From NCBI RefSeq assembly GCF_949628215.1, contig NC_134285.1, positions 26,178,797 through 26,242,796 of the forward strand: a DNA stretch of 64,000 bases, given 5' to 3'. Under the pieces are notes generated by a model that was not told the origin of the DNA, searched no databases, and saw nothing but the letters and a program-made list of their open reading frames with translations. Position numbers and translations under genes: made by a program. The DNA comes from Phalacrocorax aristotelis. Its lineage: Eukaryota > Chordata > Aves > Suliformes > Phalacrocoracidae. Below are positions 1 through 12,300 of the stretch, in pieces (position 1 is the stretch's first letter; each line of letters starts with the position of its first letter).

Positions 1-3000
1 TATTTTTCTCTTTATTGATTCTCTAGTGAAATGATTTTATTCAGTGCTTAATTCTCAATTGCATTTTTCTGTTTAAATTAATAATTTTTTGTGGTTTTCA
101 ATCAAATCAAATAAGCATTTTTGAAACAGCAGTTGCATATATTTCTGATTTGTATGCTACTGTGTTTGCATACAAGCCATGAGCATTTGCACCTGAGCAA
201 CCGTTACTTTTTATTTTTATGTTCACTTCCCCTTTATCCTTCCAGAGGAGGTCTAAAGTAAAAATTTCTATTTCAGTGAAGTACTTTATAAGGTAAGGTT
301 AGTTTCTACTGCGTTGGAAAGATAGAAGGGCATTTTGTCATGTAAGTAGTGATTTAAAATTCATGTCTGGAATGTGATAGATTTTTTACTGGCTGTGAAA
401 TGCTTTACCATATGTACAGGGTACTAGCAGGGGGAGGTGCAGTCTTCAAAAGAAATGTGAGCATGGTACTCTGACGGGATATCAGGTACTAGCAGTGGGT
501 AGTGTCAGGTAGCCTTTGGTATTGGTCATTGGTAAGAGTGCTCATTAGAATATGATTATGATTTTTATAGCTATTATTTCCTTGCTTATATAGACTTGAG
601 TTAATTTGTCATTTCCTATATTTCCATGTCTGGTTTTGTTATCCTTTTCTGGCACAGGAAAGCTGGCAGGGACCAGGACAAGAGAGTTGGTACTTGACTT
701 TGAATTCTTGTTCTGTACTTACATTTGTTCTGCTGTCCTCAGTGTTGATTTATTTGCATGTCTACAAACACAGAGATCCTGCACTGTACAGATCTGGTGT
801 TGTGTCTTTGTAGAGTAGTGTTGGTGATAAAGGTATTGGTTAATGCAGGAACCTGGAGAGAACGGGCTCTAGTGAGGATAGTCCCTAAAAGCATGGAGGA
901 TAATATGCTTTTTCAGAAGTTACACTGTTGACATGTAGGTTCTTCTCCATCAGGAACCTTTAGGAAGATTTTTTCTCACAGGATTTGGTCTGGAAGAGTC
1001 CTTAGGGTCTGCCCTCTGGTGTGGTTTCCAGAACAAACGCTACAGAAGTTCTCTCCCTTTGCGGTATTTGAACTGGCTTGATTAAAAGTTTTGCTACCAA
1101 CCTTCAGATCTTCAGGCCACGGCTTTCAAAAAAGGAGGGGAGCAGGTCAATAAAACTTTCAGTGCCAACGCAACAGTGTGCATTCCATCATCCTGTCCAC
1201 TATCAACATGCTGTAATTAGCAGCCTAGTTCACACAGGCCGTGGCAATTAACTCATTTCTGAAGACTGAGGTGTTATCAGTCACTTCGATCCCATTCTTT
1301 GACTTTCCCTTAAGTTCTGGCCAGCCTTACAGGACTCTCAGGGCCACTCCTATGTTTGTCTTGCTGGTGGAGGAAGTTGGAGAAGGTGTTCCTGCTGAGA
1401 AACGTGCTACCCTTCCTGCATCAACCCACTCTGCCTGGCCCGCAGAGCACAGCCTCATGCCATGTTCCCTGTCTAGTTGAGACAAGTGTTGCACACTCAG
1501 CACGTCTTCCTACACACAGTTAGGAATGCAGCTGCCTGTTAGGCTGTTTTACTGGTGGAGATGGGGGGAGAGGATCTGTCTGCAGAATGGGGTGATCTGT
1601 ACTTTTACCACAGAGAAATGGTATGTATGAAAAAAAAAATTCAGGTTACTTTTTGCCTTGCTTTACAGTGTTAAATAATCCCACTTCCCCTAGTATTTCT
1701 TGTGAAACCCACAAAATTGCTCCCAAGGTAGCATGGCACTTTCCTTGTTTTGAAGGTATAGAGTCAGGCTTTCTTTAAAGAGGAGTAATTGAGGAGGATA
1801 TGTACTGAGGCACCATTGTGGGGTTCGAGAGGGGAGAAGGTATCTACTGGGTACCAGTTGTTGAGGCCTACCTATCAGTGCCTTCTAGCCACAGTGGTGA
1901 TGTATTCTTAGAGACTGAAACAGCACAAGAATTGTTCCTAGAACAAATAGGCAGTTTAAGGCGCAAGTGAGCAGGCCCAGATGTTGTATATTTGAGAGCT
2001 CAGAAAAGATAGTGTCACATGGTTGGTCTGCTGGTAGAAATACACTTTCAGTTGTTAGAAGAGAAGCTGCTCTGAAAGGTGAGGGAGTAGCAGATGTTCT
2101 ACCTGTTGGTTTTGGTTTTTCTCTTTTTTTAAAGAAGATTGAACTAAGCAATTACAAGGCAGTAAGTCTTTTATACGTACCTACTAAACTGGCTGAAATG
2201 ATCATGAAGTTATTTGTAATATCTGTCATTATATATTTTTAACCTGATAGCATCTTATCAATGTGGTAGTCTAGTTTCTCCAATAGACTGTCTCTCAGTA
2301 GTCTAATGGAGTCGTTTGAATTTGTCAACAAGTCAGAAAATAAAGGACGGATTAGTGTGGCTTGCTCAGAAATCCTGTGAAAAGGGGAAAGAGATAAAGA
2401 ATTATCATGAATGGTAAAAAATCTGAGAGAGGAAACTTGCCAAAAGGTAGCTAAGAGCATCCAAGGGTTTGTTCTGAATCCACCTCGGCGTGTGCCTTGT
2501 GGTCCCACTGGGCAGTGACTCAGCTTTTTCAGCTCAGTTGAGATCAGAGGTGGTTCCAGCAGGCTCTGAGCTGTAAGGAACACAGTAGATCATGAACTTC
2601 AGTGTGGAGGAGCATAAAATAGAGCATGGATGTGAAAAAAGAGATAAATCATATGGAACACCTTGATGATACCAGATACTGAAAGAGCCCTGGGCTTCGC
2701 TGTTCAGGTAAAACCTTTGTTCAACAAGCAGGTGTTTTCAAAACAAAGCAAAGAAGATGTTAGGATCTGCGAGGCCTGGATGGGGAAAGAATGTGAACAA
2801 CATAGAAGTTCTTCATCAGCAGTATCAGCAGTCTGCTGTCTGCAGTACTGGTCAATGTGTCTCAGAAAAAGCAATGGAGAGTGAAGGAGCTTCAGAGAAT
2901 ACTGATGGAGATGATTAAAGGCCAGGAAAGATTCTCCAAGGAAAAGAGAAAAGACTGGGACTCTTAGAGCACAGACACTGGAGGATGTGATATGTGTAAT

Positions 3001-3345
3001 TTAATAAAATACTGAATGGTCTGAAGAGTGTGGATTTGGACCACCTTCTGTTCCTCCTTGTTTCAACAGCAGTCAGTGAAGTACAAAAGAAGCAAACTGA
3101 GAACTGAGGAAAATGGATAGTTTCTCCTGGAGTTTTCCAGTTAAACCAGAGAACGCAATTCAGTAGATGCCTGTAAGCCTAAAAATGGCAGGGTCAGAAA
3201 GGGTGAGGGTGTTGTATGGCTGGAGGGTTATGATAGTAACATTGATGGATTTCTGTAAGAATTAACTGCTGTGGTTCTGGTTTCAGGAAAGTTAGCAGGA
3301 AACAAAATTAGTCCCAAATGAAAAAGGCAAGGATGGACCATTTGT
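1..3345. other. Non-coding stretch, no gene recognised
   Basis: AT-rich sequence with only short ORFs that match no family I know and have no paired splice signals. There is no CpG island, so no obvious promoter for the downstream SLX4 gene. It could be intergenic or an intron of a gene starting upstream of the window. Confidence 0.5.
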
Positions 3346-3480
3346 AGGATCACAGGATAACTCAGGCTGGAATTGACCTCAGGAGGTTTCTAGTCCCATG
3401 TCCTGCTCAAAGGAGGGTCACCTGTGGGGTCAGACCAGATTCCTCAGGGCTTTATCCAGTCTGACTGCCCTGTTCTGCCT
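3346..3480 (-). mobile_element. CR1 LINE 3'-end fragment
   Basis: The plus strand reads as the reverse complement of a CR1 3' end. It starts with a GATCACAGGATAACTCAGG-like block, followed by the typical text around 'CTGCTCAAAGGAGGGTCA' and 'GGGCTTTATCCAGTCTG'. Only about 135 bp is clear; the boundary towards 3520 is vague. Recognised by eye from CR1 consensus knowledge. Confidence 0.7.
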
Positions 3481-3746
3481 TCTGAAGGGTTCTGGGCTTT
3501 TTCTGCAGCTGTATGCCGCACTGCTTACTGCTGCGGTCACAGTGCTGAGCTGAGCAGACCAGACCCTGAGCAATGAATCTAACTCACCCATGTATTTCAG
3601 GTACACAGGTCAATGGAAGTAGCAGAACTTCTCACCATTAGAGCACATGCTATTGCTGTCTCCCTCCCCCTGTAAGTTGGAACTTGAGCAAAAAAGAGCA
3701 GTCAGTACCAAATGCACTAAATCAACCTTTTCCTTCCATTTTCCAG

Positions 3747-3849
3747 GTTCTGTCTTTCATTCTTATTGGTCCTGGCTTTTACCATTTTGCTGATCCACGT
3801 TTACTTGAAGGGTACAGCTGGGCTATAGATTTGGCATCTAAGTGGATAG
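3747..3849 (+). other. Candidate exon (unassigned, possibly 5' SLX4)
   Basis: A pyrimidine-rich tract ends in CCAG at 3746 and a strong donor (AG|GTAAGT) follows at 3850. The 103-nt segment between them is open in one frame and ends with one leftover base. That base fits the AG acceptor at 5967-5968, which would start the next exon at 5969. The segment has no ATG and no family similarity I recognise. It could be an upstream SLX4 exon or a chance exon-like sequence. Confidence 0.25.
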
Positions 3850-5958
3850 GTAAGTGCTGCCATTTATTTTATTTGACCAGCTTGTGATTTTTTGTGTCCT
3901 AAAATCTTCCAAAATTAATTGAATACTATATGGAAAGAAATTATTTTCAAAGCCATTATTTTTCAAGCTTTACAAACTGGTGCCAAAGCTGGGTCTTAGG
4001 TACACCAGTAGCGGCAACATCAGAAATACTGAGATGTTGAACAGAGCAGGAGCCTGTAAATACAAGTCTGGAAAGGGAGGAGTAAGATAGATAAATTCTT
4101 AGTTTTGCATCATTTATATATCTGACTTGGCCTACCTGGGGCACTGACCATTGATTGCAAACAAAAAAGAGCTGATCTGTTTCAAAGTTTGATATCAGGA
4201 AGTCACCATAAATAATATGACAGTACGAATGTGTCTGTGAGAGGTATTTAAAGCCATGGAGGCTGTGAGATTCTGTTTTCTCCACATGCTGTCTTCTACT
4301 TAGAAGAAAATGGTCAACTTGCGGTGATAACTACACCAAGATTCTGTCCAGGAAAATTAAATTTATGAACTGGCTACATAAAACTTCAGTTTCTTTCTAA
4401 CAGGAAATGACTCCAAGATTCACAGCAAAATCCTCTGCTGGTTTGGGAGCCTGAGTTTAAAATAAATAAATCCATTAACATCTGTAATTGCTTATAGGAA
4501 AGGCTGACCCGTGAAAGTGTGTAACCAGCATTCCTTAGCCTCACATGTCTGCAGCCAAGCCATTTGAGAAAACAATCTCACATGTGTTTTTCCTGCTTTT
4601 TGAGTCTTTCTGTGCCCAGAGCTTTACTGGAGAAACTGAACCACAGCTGCTGCCATTCCAAGCGAAACACTCTGGTTTAGGCTTGAAAGAAATCGGTTTT
4701 GGGAGCAATATAAAACCTCTGGTAAAATAGCCAGAATCATAGTGAACTTAGGACTAGGAAGAAGAGGACAATCAAAATGTCTAAGAATAAAGATCTAGTC
4801 TTAATGTTGCCTGGGGGTTGATGGCATTTCCATCTGGACATTGTACCTAGTGCTGTTCCAAGTAATCCCTAGCTAGTACTGCTGTTCTTACTGTAGCTGA
4901 AAAGATTAAGACAATAATTTAAAAATACTGCTTGTTTAGTCTGTTTACCTTGTGTATTTGACAGCAGTTTATGAACAATGGTCAGTGCCATGGTTTATTG
5001 AGTACTCAGAGGAAGAGTTCAGTATTAGTTAGCAGGAGAGCTAATCCTGAATGTGAGCAGCCATGGAGGTAAGAGGAGAGAAAGGATGATGAACATGTTT
5101 GATAGAGTTGCTCTCAGACTTGTCCCAGAAACCCTTATGAAATGCCAGAAACTGCCTTTATTTACTTCTCAAAATGAGGTCGGGCTCTCCTTTTTAAAGC
5201 TGTTGTGTCGCAAAGCAGAATTTTATACTCTAGAATAGCTGCTTGATCTGAAGGACAGGTGTTTTTTTTTCTCCCCTGCTGCATTCCCTGGTCTTGTGTT
5301 ATATAAATGTAAGTATGAATGCATAGGAAAAAAGGACAGTCTCAAATCCTGAGCCCCAGGACAAAAGCCTACCCAGTATCAGAGATCTGTTTTGAAAGCT
5401 TTCCTCTTCTTTCCTAATGTGGCTTGCGCGTGTCTGTAGTACAATTATAGTGATAGGAGTTTGGGTCAATACCTGCTTTTTCTGATCTTACTATTTTAAA
5501 CAAATTCTCTCCTCCTTCAAAGTTCTACCCCAGACTGTCCCACAGTGCTTCTGCATATACCATCCTACATAATCACCTTTTTCTTATTTCTTTATTTAAG
5601 GGCTTTATTAAGTGTTTTTTTCTGAAGCCTATAAATATCACAAAGATCCTGTGCATGCTCTGTATGAGCTAGGTGCTGAACTTATGACCTAGATATCTCT
5701 GAAGGATGAACTTGTTGATGCCTTATGTCTGAAAGCAAGTGGGGTCCTTGGAGAATGTGCTCTACTAAATGGCTGTGAATTAAGTGTGGAAGAATGAACT
5801 GTCAGAACAGCAGAGAAGTGTCCGCTGTGTTGACCTCATTGAAGTCTGGAGAATGGAGATCTCTGAGGTGGTGGAAGGGGCTTGGTGGAAATTGCAGGTC
5901 ACAGAGGATGCAAACCTGAACTGACTCTGCTGTCTTCCCCTGCCCTCCCACCCTCACA
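3850..5958. other. Non-coding stretch before the first recognised SLX4 exon
   Basis: Only short ORFs without family similarity. A long pyrimidine tract at about 5922-5957 directly precedes the SLX4 exon and looks like a 3' splice-site tract. Confidence 0.5.
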
Positions 5959-6367
5959 ATGTCGTTAGGCCACAGTGTTACTGGAACCTGCAGGCCAACG
6001 GATGAGCAGGACAATGATTTTAAAGAGTTGTGGGCAAATCTTTTGGGTAGAGTGAAGAAAAATGCTGGTGAAACTGAGGCGGCTAAGAGGGCTCAGAACA
6101 GGTCAAAAAGCGCTGCAGCAAGAAGCAAACTAAGAAGGGGCAAAGCTGCTGCTAAGAGCCAAAACCATCATCACTTACCGGCAGTGAAGGAAACAAACTT
6201 GCCTCAAGATTTGGGTCCAAAGGAACAAATGTTGGAGCACAAAGAAGGTGGTGACGCTGTGGCCTGTAGTAGTGGTGGGACTGCACAAGGGGATGGAGAG
6301 AGAAACCCTTTCCCTGCCAGCCAGCTGAGTACAGTGGCCAACGAGTGTAGCCAGAGGACTCTGACAG
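5959..6367 (+). CDS. SLX4: SLX4 coding exon 1 (first recognised)
   Basis: Encodes the conserved acidic [11 protein letters not shown] start, like the human SLX4 segment DESDEDFKEL, then a basic low-complexity stretch. The donor is ACAG|GTGAGT. The left edge is uncertain (5959 as initiator, or 5969 or 5994 as an internal exon start). The exon leaves one base for the next. Confidence 0.8.
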
Positions 6368-9300
6368 GTGAGTGAACCAAAATCTTTCAAACAGAAAATA
6401 GGCTAGGACTGAAAACACTCAGTAGTTCAGTGGAGCTCTTCTGAAGTCCACCTGGAGGGGACATATAGCAGCACTGGTCGAAGCAGACTTGTATCTTGTG
6501 TTTCCATCTACACGTAGCTACTTAGGCTTATCCAGGGATTTTCTGTACTATAGGCAGGCAGAAGATGTCCTTCAGTAAGGTGAAGCCTTGGTACAAAGTG
6601 ATGTGTTAGGGAGTAGTTATTTACTGTTTTTTGCAAAATCAGAACTGATATATAGAATATAGAATATAGAATATAGTGAGGTACGTTTTCATCCAGTGCA
6701 TCATTGTATTGTGAAATATATTGCCACTGGATGTGGCCAAGGCCAGAAACTTATAGAAGTTAAGAAAGGTGTTGGATTAATTCAGAAAATTAATCCTTCA
6801 GTGGTTATTAAACACTATTGCCAGAACACAGTTATCAGTGCAGGAATTCCTTAAACTGGTAAATAAGGTCAGCCAAGACAAGGATTATTTTGTACCTGTC
6901 CTGTCCTGATCACTCTTTCTTAAGTGTGTGTTGCTGACTGCACTCAGAGACAAGATACTGGGCTGGCAAGATCTTTTGTCTTATCTCACGTGCTGCCCAT
7001 AACCACAGAATAGCTCAGGCAGAGCGGTGGTGTGCTTAGGTGTTAGTCTGGCACTGCCTCTGCCTGCTGCTTGTTACCGTCTCTCTTTGGGAGCACTGGG
7101 TTCCTTGAGCTCAGGGCCTGAAAGTTCAAGTCACAGCTAGGGTTTGGCGATCAGAGCAAATAACAGCAGGAACTGCAGGACAAGCTGCAGTGGGAACACT
7201 ATGGAGAGCGGGGCTGTGGGGCTGCCTTGCTGCTCTCACTAGTGACCTTCAGGCAAGGCCTTCCTTTAATATTCCTTCCTCTAAAAGGAATATGGAGATA
7301 TCTACACTCCACTGTAGCCTAGGAGCCTGGTACTGTTAATGTGGTCATCAAGTCTAAAATCATGTAATAGCTAAACACATTGTTCAGTTCTTTCTCTAAG
7401 AATGGTTGTTGCAAAACTGAGCCTGGCTTAGGCTGCTGTTGGGGAAGGCTTCCCAGCATCTCTCAGGGCAGATCAGCTATGTGTTTAAAACTGACTGGTA
7501 AAGCTCTGGTGTTTTCTCCCCCTCTAGTAAATACTCTGAGTAGCTGTTCCCAGACTACATTATCCTTCCATCCTGCTATGCAGCCAGGGACCTGCTCTTC
7601 ACCCACCTCAAAGATAGCGCCGCTCACAGGATCAAAGACACGGGTCGCAGAGCTGGTAGTGGAGAGAATGCAGCAGTTCAAGAGAGTGGCACCTGCGCAG
7701 CTAAAACACAGCATAGATGATAGCTTGCCAAAGTCTGTAGCCAGTGGGGATTTTCCTGACCAAAGGCAGGAGCAGAACCCACCAGCAAATGGTACGTTTC
7801 TCTTGTTAGCTGTTGTACGTGCAGAAAGAGTGCTGTGGGCTGGTGAGAATGGTTGCATGAGAAGCAGTCCAGATCCCTGGGCTTTGTTCCCAACTAGCTT
7901 AGTGGCTCAGTGTGCAGCACTGAATAAATCACTGCAGATTGCTGAGAAAACTTGCTTTCTCTATCATAAAGGGCTATCTGTACTTTTCTCTCAGCTCTCC
8001 TCTGAGGCTGAATTACCTTATACTCAATTCTGGAGGGATAATTGTCTTCCTGGAAACAGATTGAAATTCCAGCAGGATCAGTCAACTTTGTCATCCTTCC
8101 CTTGGGACAGGGTTAGGTAGCTGTTAGGTAAATATGGCTCTTGGGTAGCCCCCATCTTTGGTAGATGTCCAAGCACTCTGTAAGGTAATATGTTATCTGC
8201 AAATGAACTGAATTCACAGCGATTTTACTCTGATTTAGTTCTTTATAAGTCAAGGCCCTGTTGGTTCTATACGGACATGAAAATCTGCTGTGTTTTAATG
8301 TGTGCTGTATAAGACCCTGTGTTCTCCCCAGAGACTATAACCAAAATTTGCCCTTCATTTGGCTCTGACAAGTGATGTGAAGGAATTGCCACCTCCTGCT
8401 CCCAGGGTAGTGCAGGCTTGGAGGGTTTAAAGTGCAGTTTGTACATTCCCTTGTGAGAAATCAAATGTGAAGATGCAACAGAAAGATTTCAGTTAATTTT
8501 TACATGTCTAGTTTAATCAACTAATAATGAAAAGTATTACAGTTCTATGCCTTTCATACAGGTTTCTTAGTTTTCTATCTTAGATCATCTCTGCCTTCTT
8601 TGCCAGATACCCAGGATCTTCCATCCGTGGAGCATGATGGTGCTCTGGCTTTGGCTCTTCAGCAGGAAACCAAAGAGGAAGCCCTGGCAAGCCTAGAAGA
8701 TGCAGGCTTGTTTTTTTGTCAGATCTGCCAGAAGGATCTCTCAGCCATGAACACAATTCGAAGAGAGCAGCATGTTAACAGGTGAAAGACCAGCATGATG
8801 TGTCCTTTCCACATTCTCTCCCCCCAGCCTCGTAGACTGCTTAGTCAGCTTAGCCATTGCAGAACATGTTAGCAGGGGTTTTGATCTCAAAGCAGAGGCT
8901 GGTTGTCTGGCCCTGCAGGGCTTCTGCATGTGTGTGGTAAGGCCAGCACTGCTTTCGTCAGTAGTGTGGTAGAGGCGCTGTGACTGTGAAGTGGCTAGCA
9001 AAATTAATGAGGACCCACTACTGCAGATTTTGAGATCTACCAATATCAGCCAACAAAGTAATGTTTGATCTATGTTGCTAAAAATTGTTTGTCTGAGGAC
9101 ATCTAATATGTCCTGCGTATCTGAGCTGTTTGCTGAGGGAAAGGTGATACTGTTCAGAAGGATGACTAACTTGCACTGTAGAGCTTTAACAATGAGAGTA
9201 GAGAGGCTAAGGGAAGGCATCCCTGCCTTCTCTTTTGTCAGAATGTGTGCAGTTAAATCAAAATCGGTGCCCTTAATTTAACAGTTTCCATAGTGGTAAA

Positions 9301-12300
9301 TATTGAGTACTGTATATATATTATGTACAGGTAGCTCTTTGTAAATTAAAAGTCTGCACTTCTCTGTTGAGAAAGTATCAGAAACAACACATTTGATTAG
9401 TTTTAATTTCTTAATTCCATCACTTTCAGGGGGCAAGAGTGACTGATTTGATTTGTCCAGTCCTACATTGCATTATTGAGTGGCTCACATTCATTAGGAT
9501 TATCTGCAGCTGCAGCTTTAGAGATGTTACTGCTGTTTCTGTCTGCAGATATTTACTGCTGCTTGAGGGGACAGAGGTTGTAAAACAGTGACAGCACGTC
9601 AGAAATGTTTTTTGGAAATTAAGCCTGCTTTCTGAACTTTAAGCATGTAATCATATTATGAGATTACAAGGATATATTAGCAATGGATTTTTTGATAGCA
9701 GTCTTCATCACAAGAGGTAAAGCTGTAGATGGATAGACACACTGGCAAACTAGCAATCACCAGTCCTCATACATCAGATGAATGGTCTCTTACACAGCCC
9801 TGTATGTGTAGGTAGTGTGTGTCATTACCTAATCAGGGAGTGATTTTTATAACAGGTACTGCAGATCCAGGATTTCACACCCTGAATCTCTTTGGAGAGG
9901 ACAGAAAAAGAACCATTAAAAATGTTTACATAGTTTTGGCCTGCCAGAAATTATTAGAAGTTCATTATCCTTCACCCTTAAGTGCAGTGTTCATTTCAAC
10001 TGGTTCCTTTTCTGTGACATAAACCACTGTCCTTGTCAAGTGAGATATCTGACTTGAAAACGCTTGCACTCTTGACACTGCATGTGGTGTACTAAGAAGG
10101 ACAAGAAGTAGTCCTATTTTAGGTGAGGAAGACTTTCCATTTCTCTCGTAGGGTGATTCTTTTTTTAACGGTGGCTTATAAGTTTGCTGGAATGTTAGAA
10201 TGAATGTAGGGAGAGGGATTAGATGATGGACACGCAGTGAAGTTAAAGAAGATTATTACCTGCACTTGCTTCTGAGCAACATGTTTTTAATATACATCTG
10301 AGGTCATAATTTCCGTGTAGCTGTTGTACGTCGTATTCATCACAGTGGTAGGTACATAATTCTTGTTTCTTTAGGGGGTGTTTCTTTGGCTGTTGCAGAT
10401 ATTAGGGATGAGTGTGCTCCCTTTTCTCTACTATGGATTAAATCTTAGCATCTTCTGAGGTAAGCTTTGCCATCATCTCACAGGTGTCTGGATGAGATGG
10501 AAGAAGCACAGATGTCGTCCTCCAACAAACCGCTGGTCCCTGAATGTCCCATCTGCGGGAAGCAGTTCCAAACCCCACAGAGCCGAGTCACTCATTTGAA
10601 ACGCTGTGCTGTCGAGATGGAAGTTCCTCCTAAGCTGCTTCTACAGGCAGTGCAGTTGCAGGTGTCTTCACTTAGTGATGCACCTTCTCAGTGTCCCAGG
10701 TAAGCTGGTGAAAATAAAAGGTGCTGGTTACGTTCTTTGGCCTGAGAGACATTGACCCTGTGCTCCTGGGGATGAATGGTAGAAGCAAGGCAGACTCGCA
10801 GGCTCGGGAGGCCCCAAGTCCAAAGAAGGTCAAGTAGAGCCATGACCCGGTACCATGTGAGTAGAATGGGTAGTCAGTTGGAGAAATGATCTTGCTTTCC
10901 TTCAGAAGTGGTCAGGTGGTGGATGACTTTAACAGTCAGCAGGCAAGGAGAAAAATGGGGAGTAAATAATCTTCCAGTGGTTTGTCAGAAATAGTTGTGC
11001 TCTATAAGGCAGTTATGCAGTAAGATGAATGATGTGTTTGAGCTTATTAAGCAAACCACACAGTACAAGTATGCAGTTTCTCCTGAGCATCTGCCATGCC
11101 AATGCCTCAGCTATTCAGCATGTGGATGTACACCCCGAGCCAAGGAGGAAACAGAAGTGATGCTTTGAAATGTGCTCGGTACAAAGCTGCATCTGCTGTC
11201 TTGGATTTAAGCAGAATCTTCAGAGTACAGCAAGTGGTGCCTGACTGAATTTGTAAAAGGGCTCATAAGTCCCTTTGTGCTAGGGAAGGACCATTGTCCA
11301 TTCCCTGTGGAAGCAGAAGAGTGGGAAAGCATTTTCTGGTGATCTTGGTTTTGCCCTGCTTTAACTTGTTTTTTCCCCTTTGGTACAAAAAAGCATTTAA
11401 GGTAGAGATAGCAGATGCTTACAGCAGTGCTGTGGTCTTGCGCTTACCTTTTCAAAATAAGATTTTTCTCTAAATTGCTGTGAATTCCATGGATGATAAG
11501 AAATGCTTTGCTCTCTGCTAGGGAAGAAAGTAGTGAATAGTTTCTAATTATCCTGGAAATGGGATTCTCTCTGAGCAAGTAGAGCAGCTGCTCTGCAGTG
11601 CTCAGTGTTTCTTGTCTCTGATCTAGTCACATTAACTTAGGCTTCCTGCTGCATTCTTGTATTTCAGCAATCAGCCAAGCAGGTTGAAGCGAAAAGGCTC
11701 CTCCAAAGAGGACTCAAAGAAAATGCAGAAGAGGGCCAAACTGGAGACTAAGGACGAAGATTTGCTGGTTGCTATGGCAATGTCACGCTCTCTGTTGAAG
11801 CAAGAAAAGCAGGAACAAGCAAAATCAGTTACAAATATGAAACCAGTGGCTGCTTTGCCAATCAAATGGAAGCCAGGATCAGGTATGTGTTAAAGTGAGT
11901 TAGTGTCAAAGGCTATGTTATTGGAGGAGTAATATAACATAGTGCCTGCTCTTCACTAAAACTTTCCTGTTGGATATAGGAGGGATGACAGCCCTGTTTC
12001 TGTTTTATTTAAGCTGTCAGAGCTTCAACAATATGCAGTATCCATGCACAGTCAAGAAAGACTGCAGGATGTCCGTGGGTTTTAGTGAAATCCCTTAGGA
12101 ATCTCATACTTTTTTCACCGATTGATTGTTTTCAGTCTGTAGAATATTCTTAAGATAAGCTGTTGTTTTCTGTAAACTGTGGAAGTGAAAAGAAATAACA
12201 TGAAAAGATCATTGGTTATTTCTCCTGCAGTATATTTTTTCACTATTCATCCTGCTGCAACCTGGATTAATGCAGCTTTTTCAGCCTTACCTGTTTTCTT

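Noticed and set aside
7380-8120. 246-codon ORF as a separate gene
   Set aside because: Only 7528-7791 is coding (SLX4 exon 2); the flanks are intron read through.
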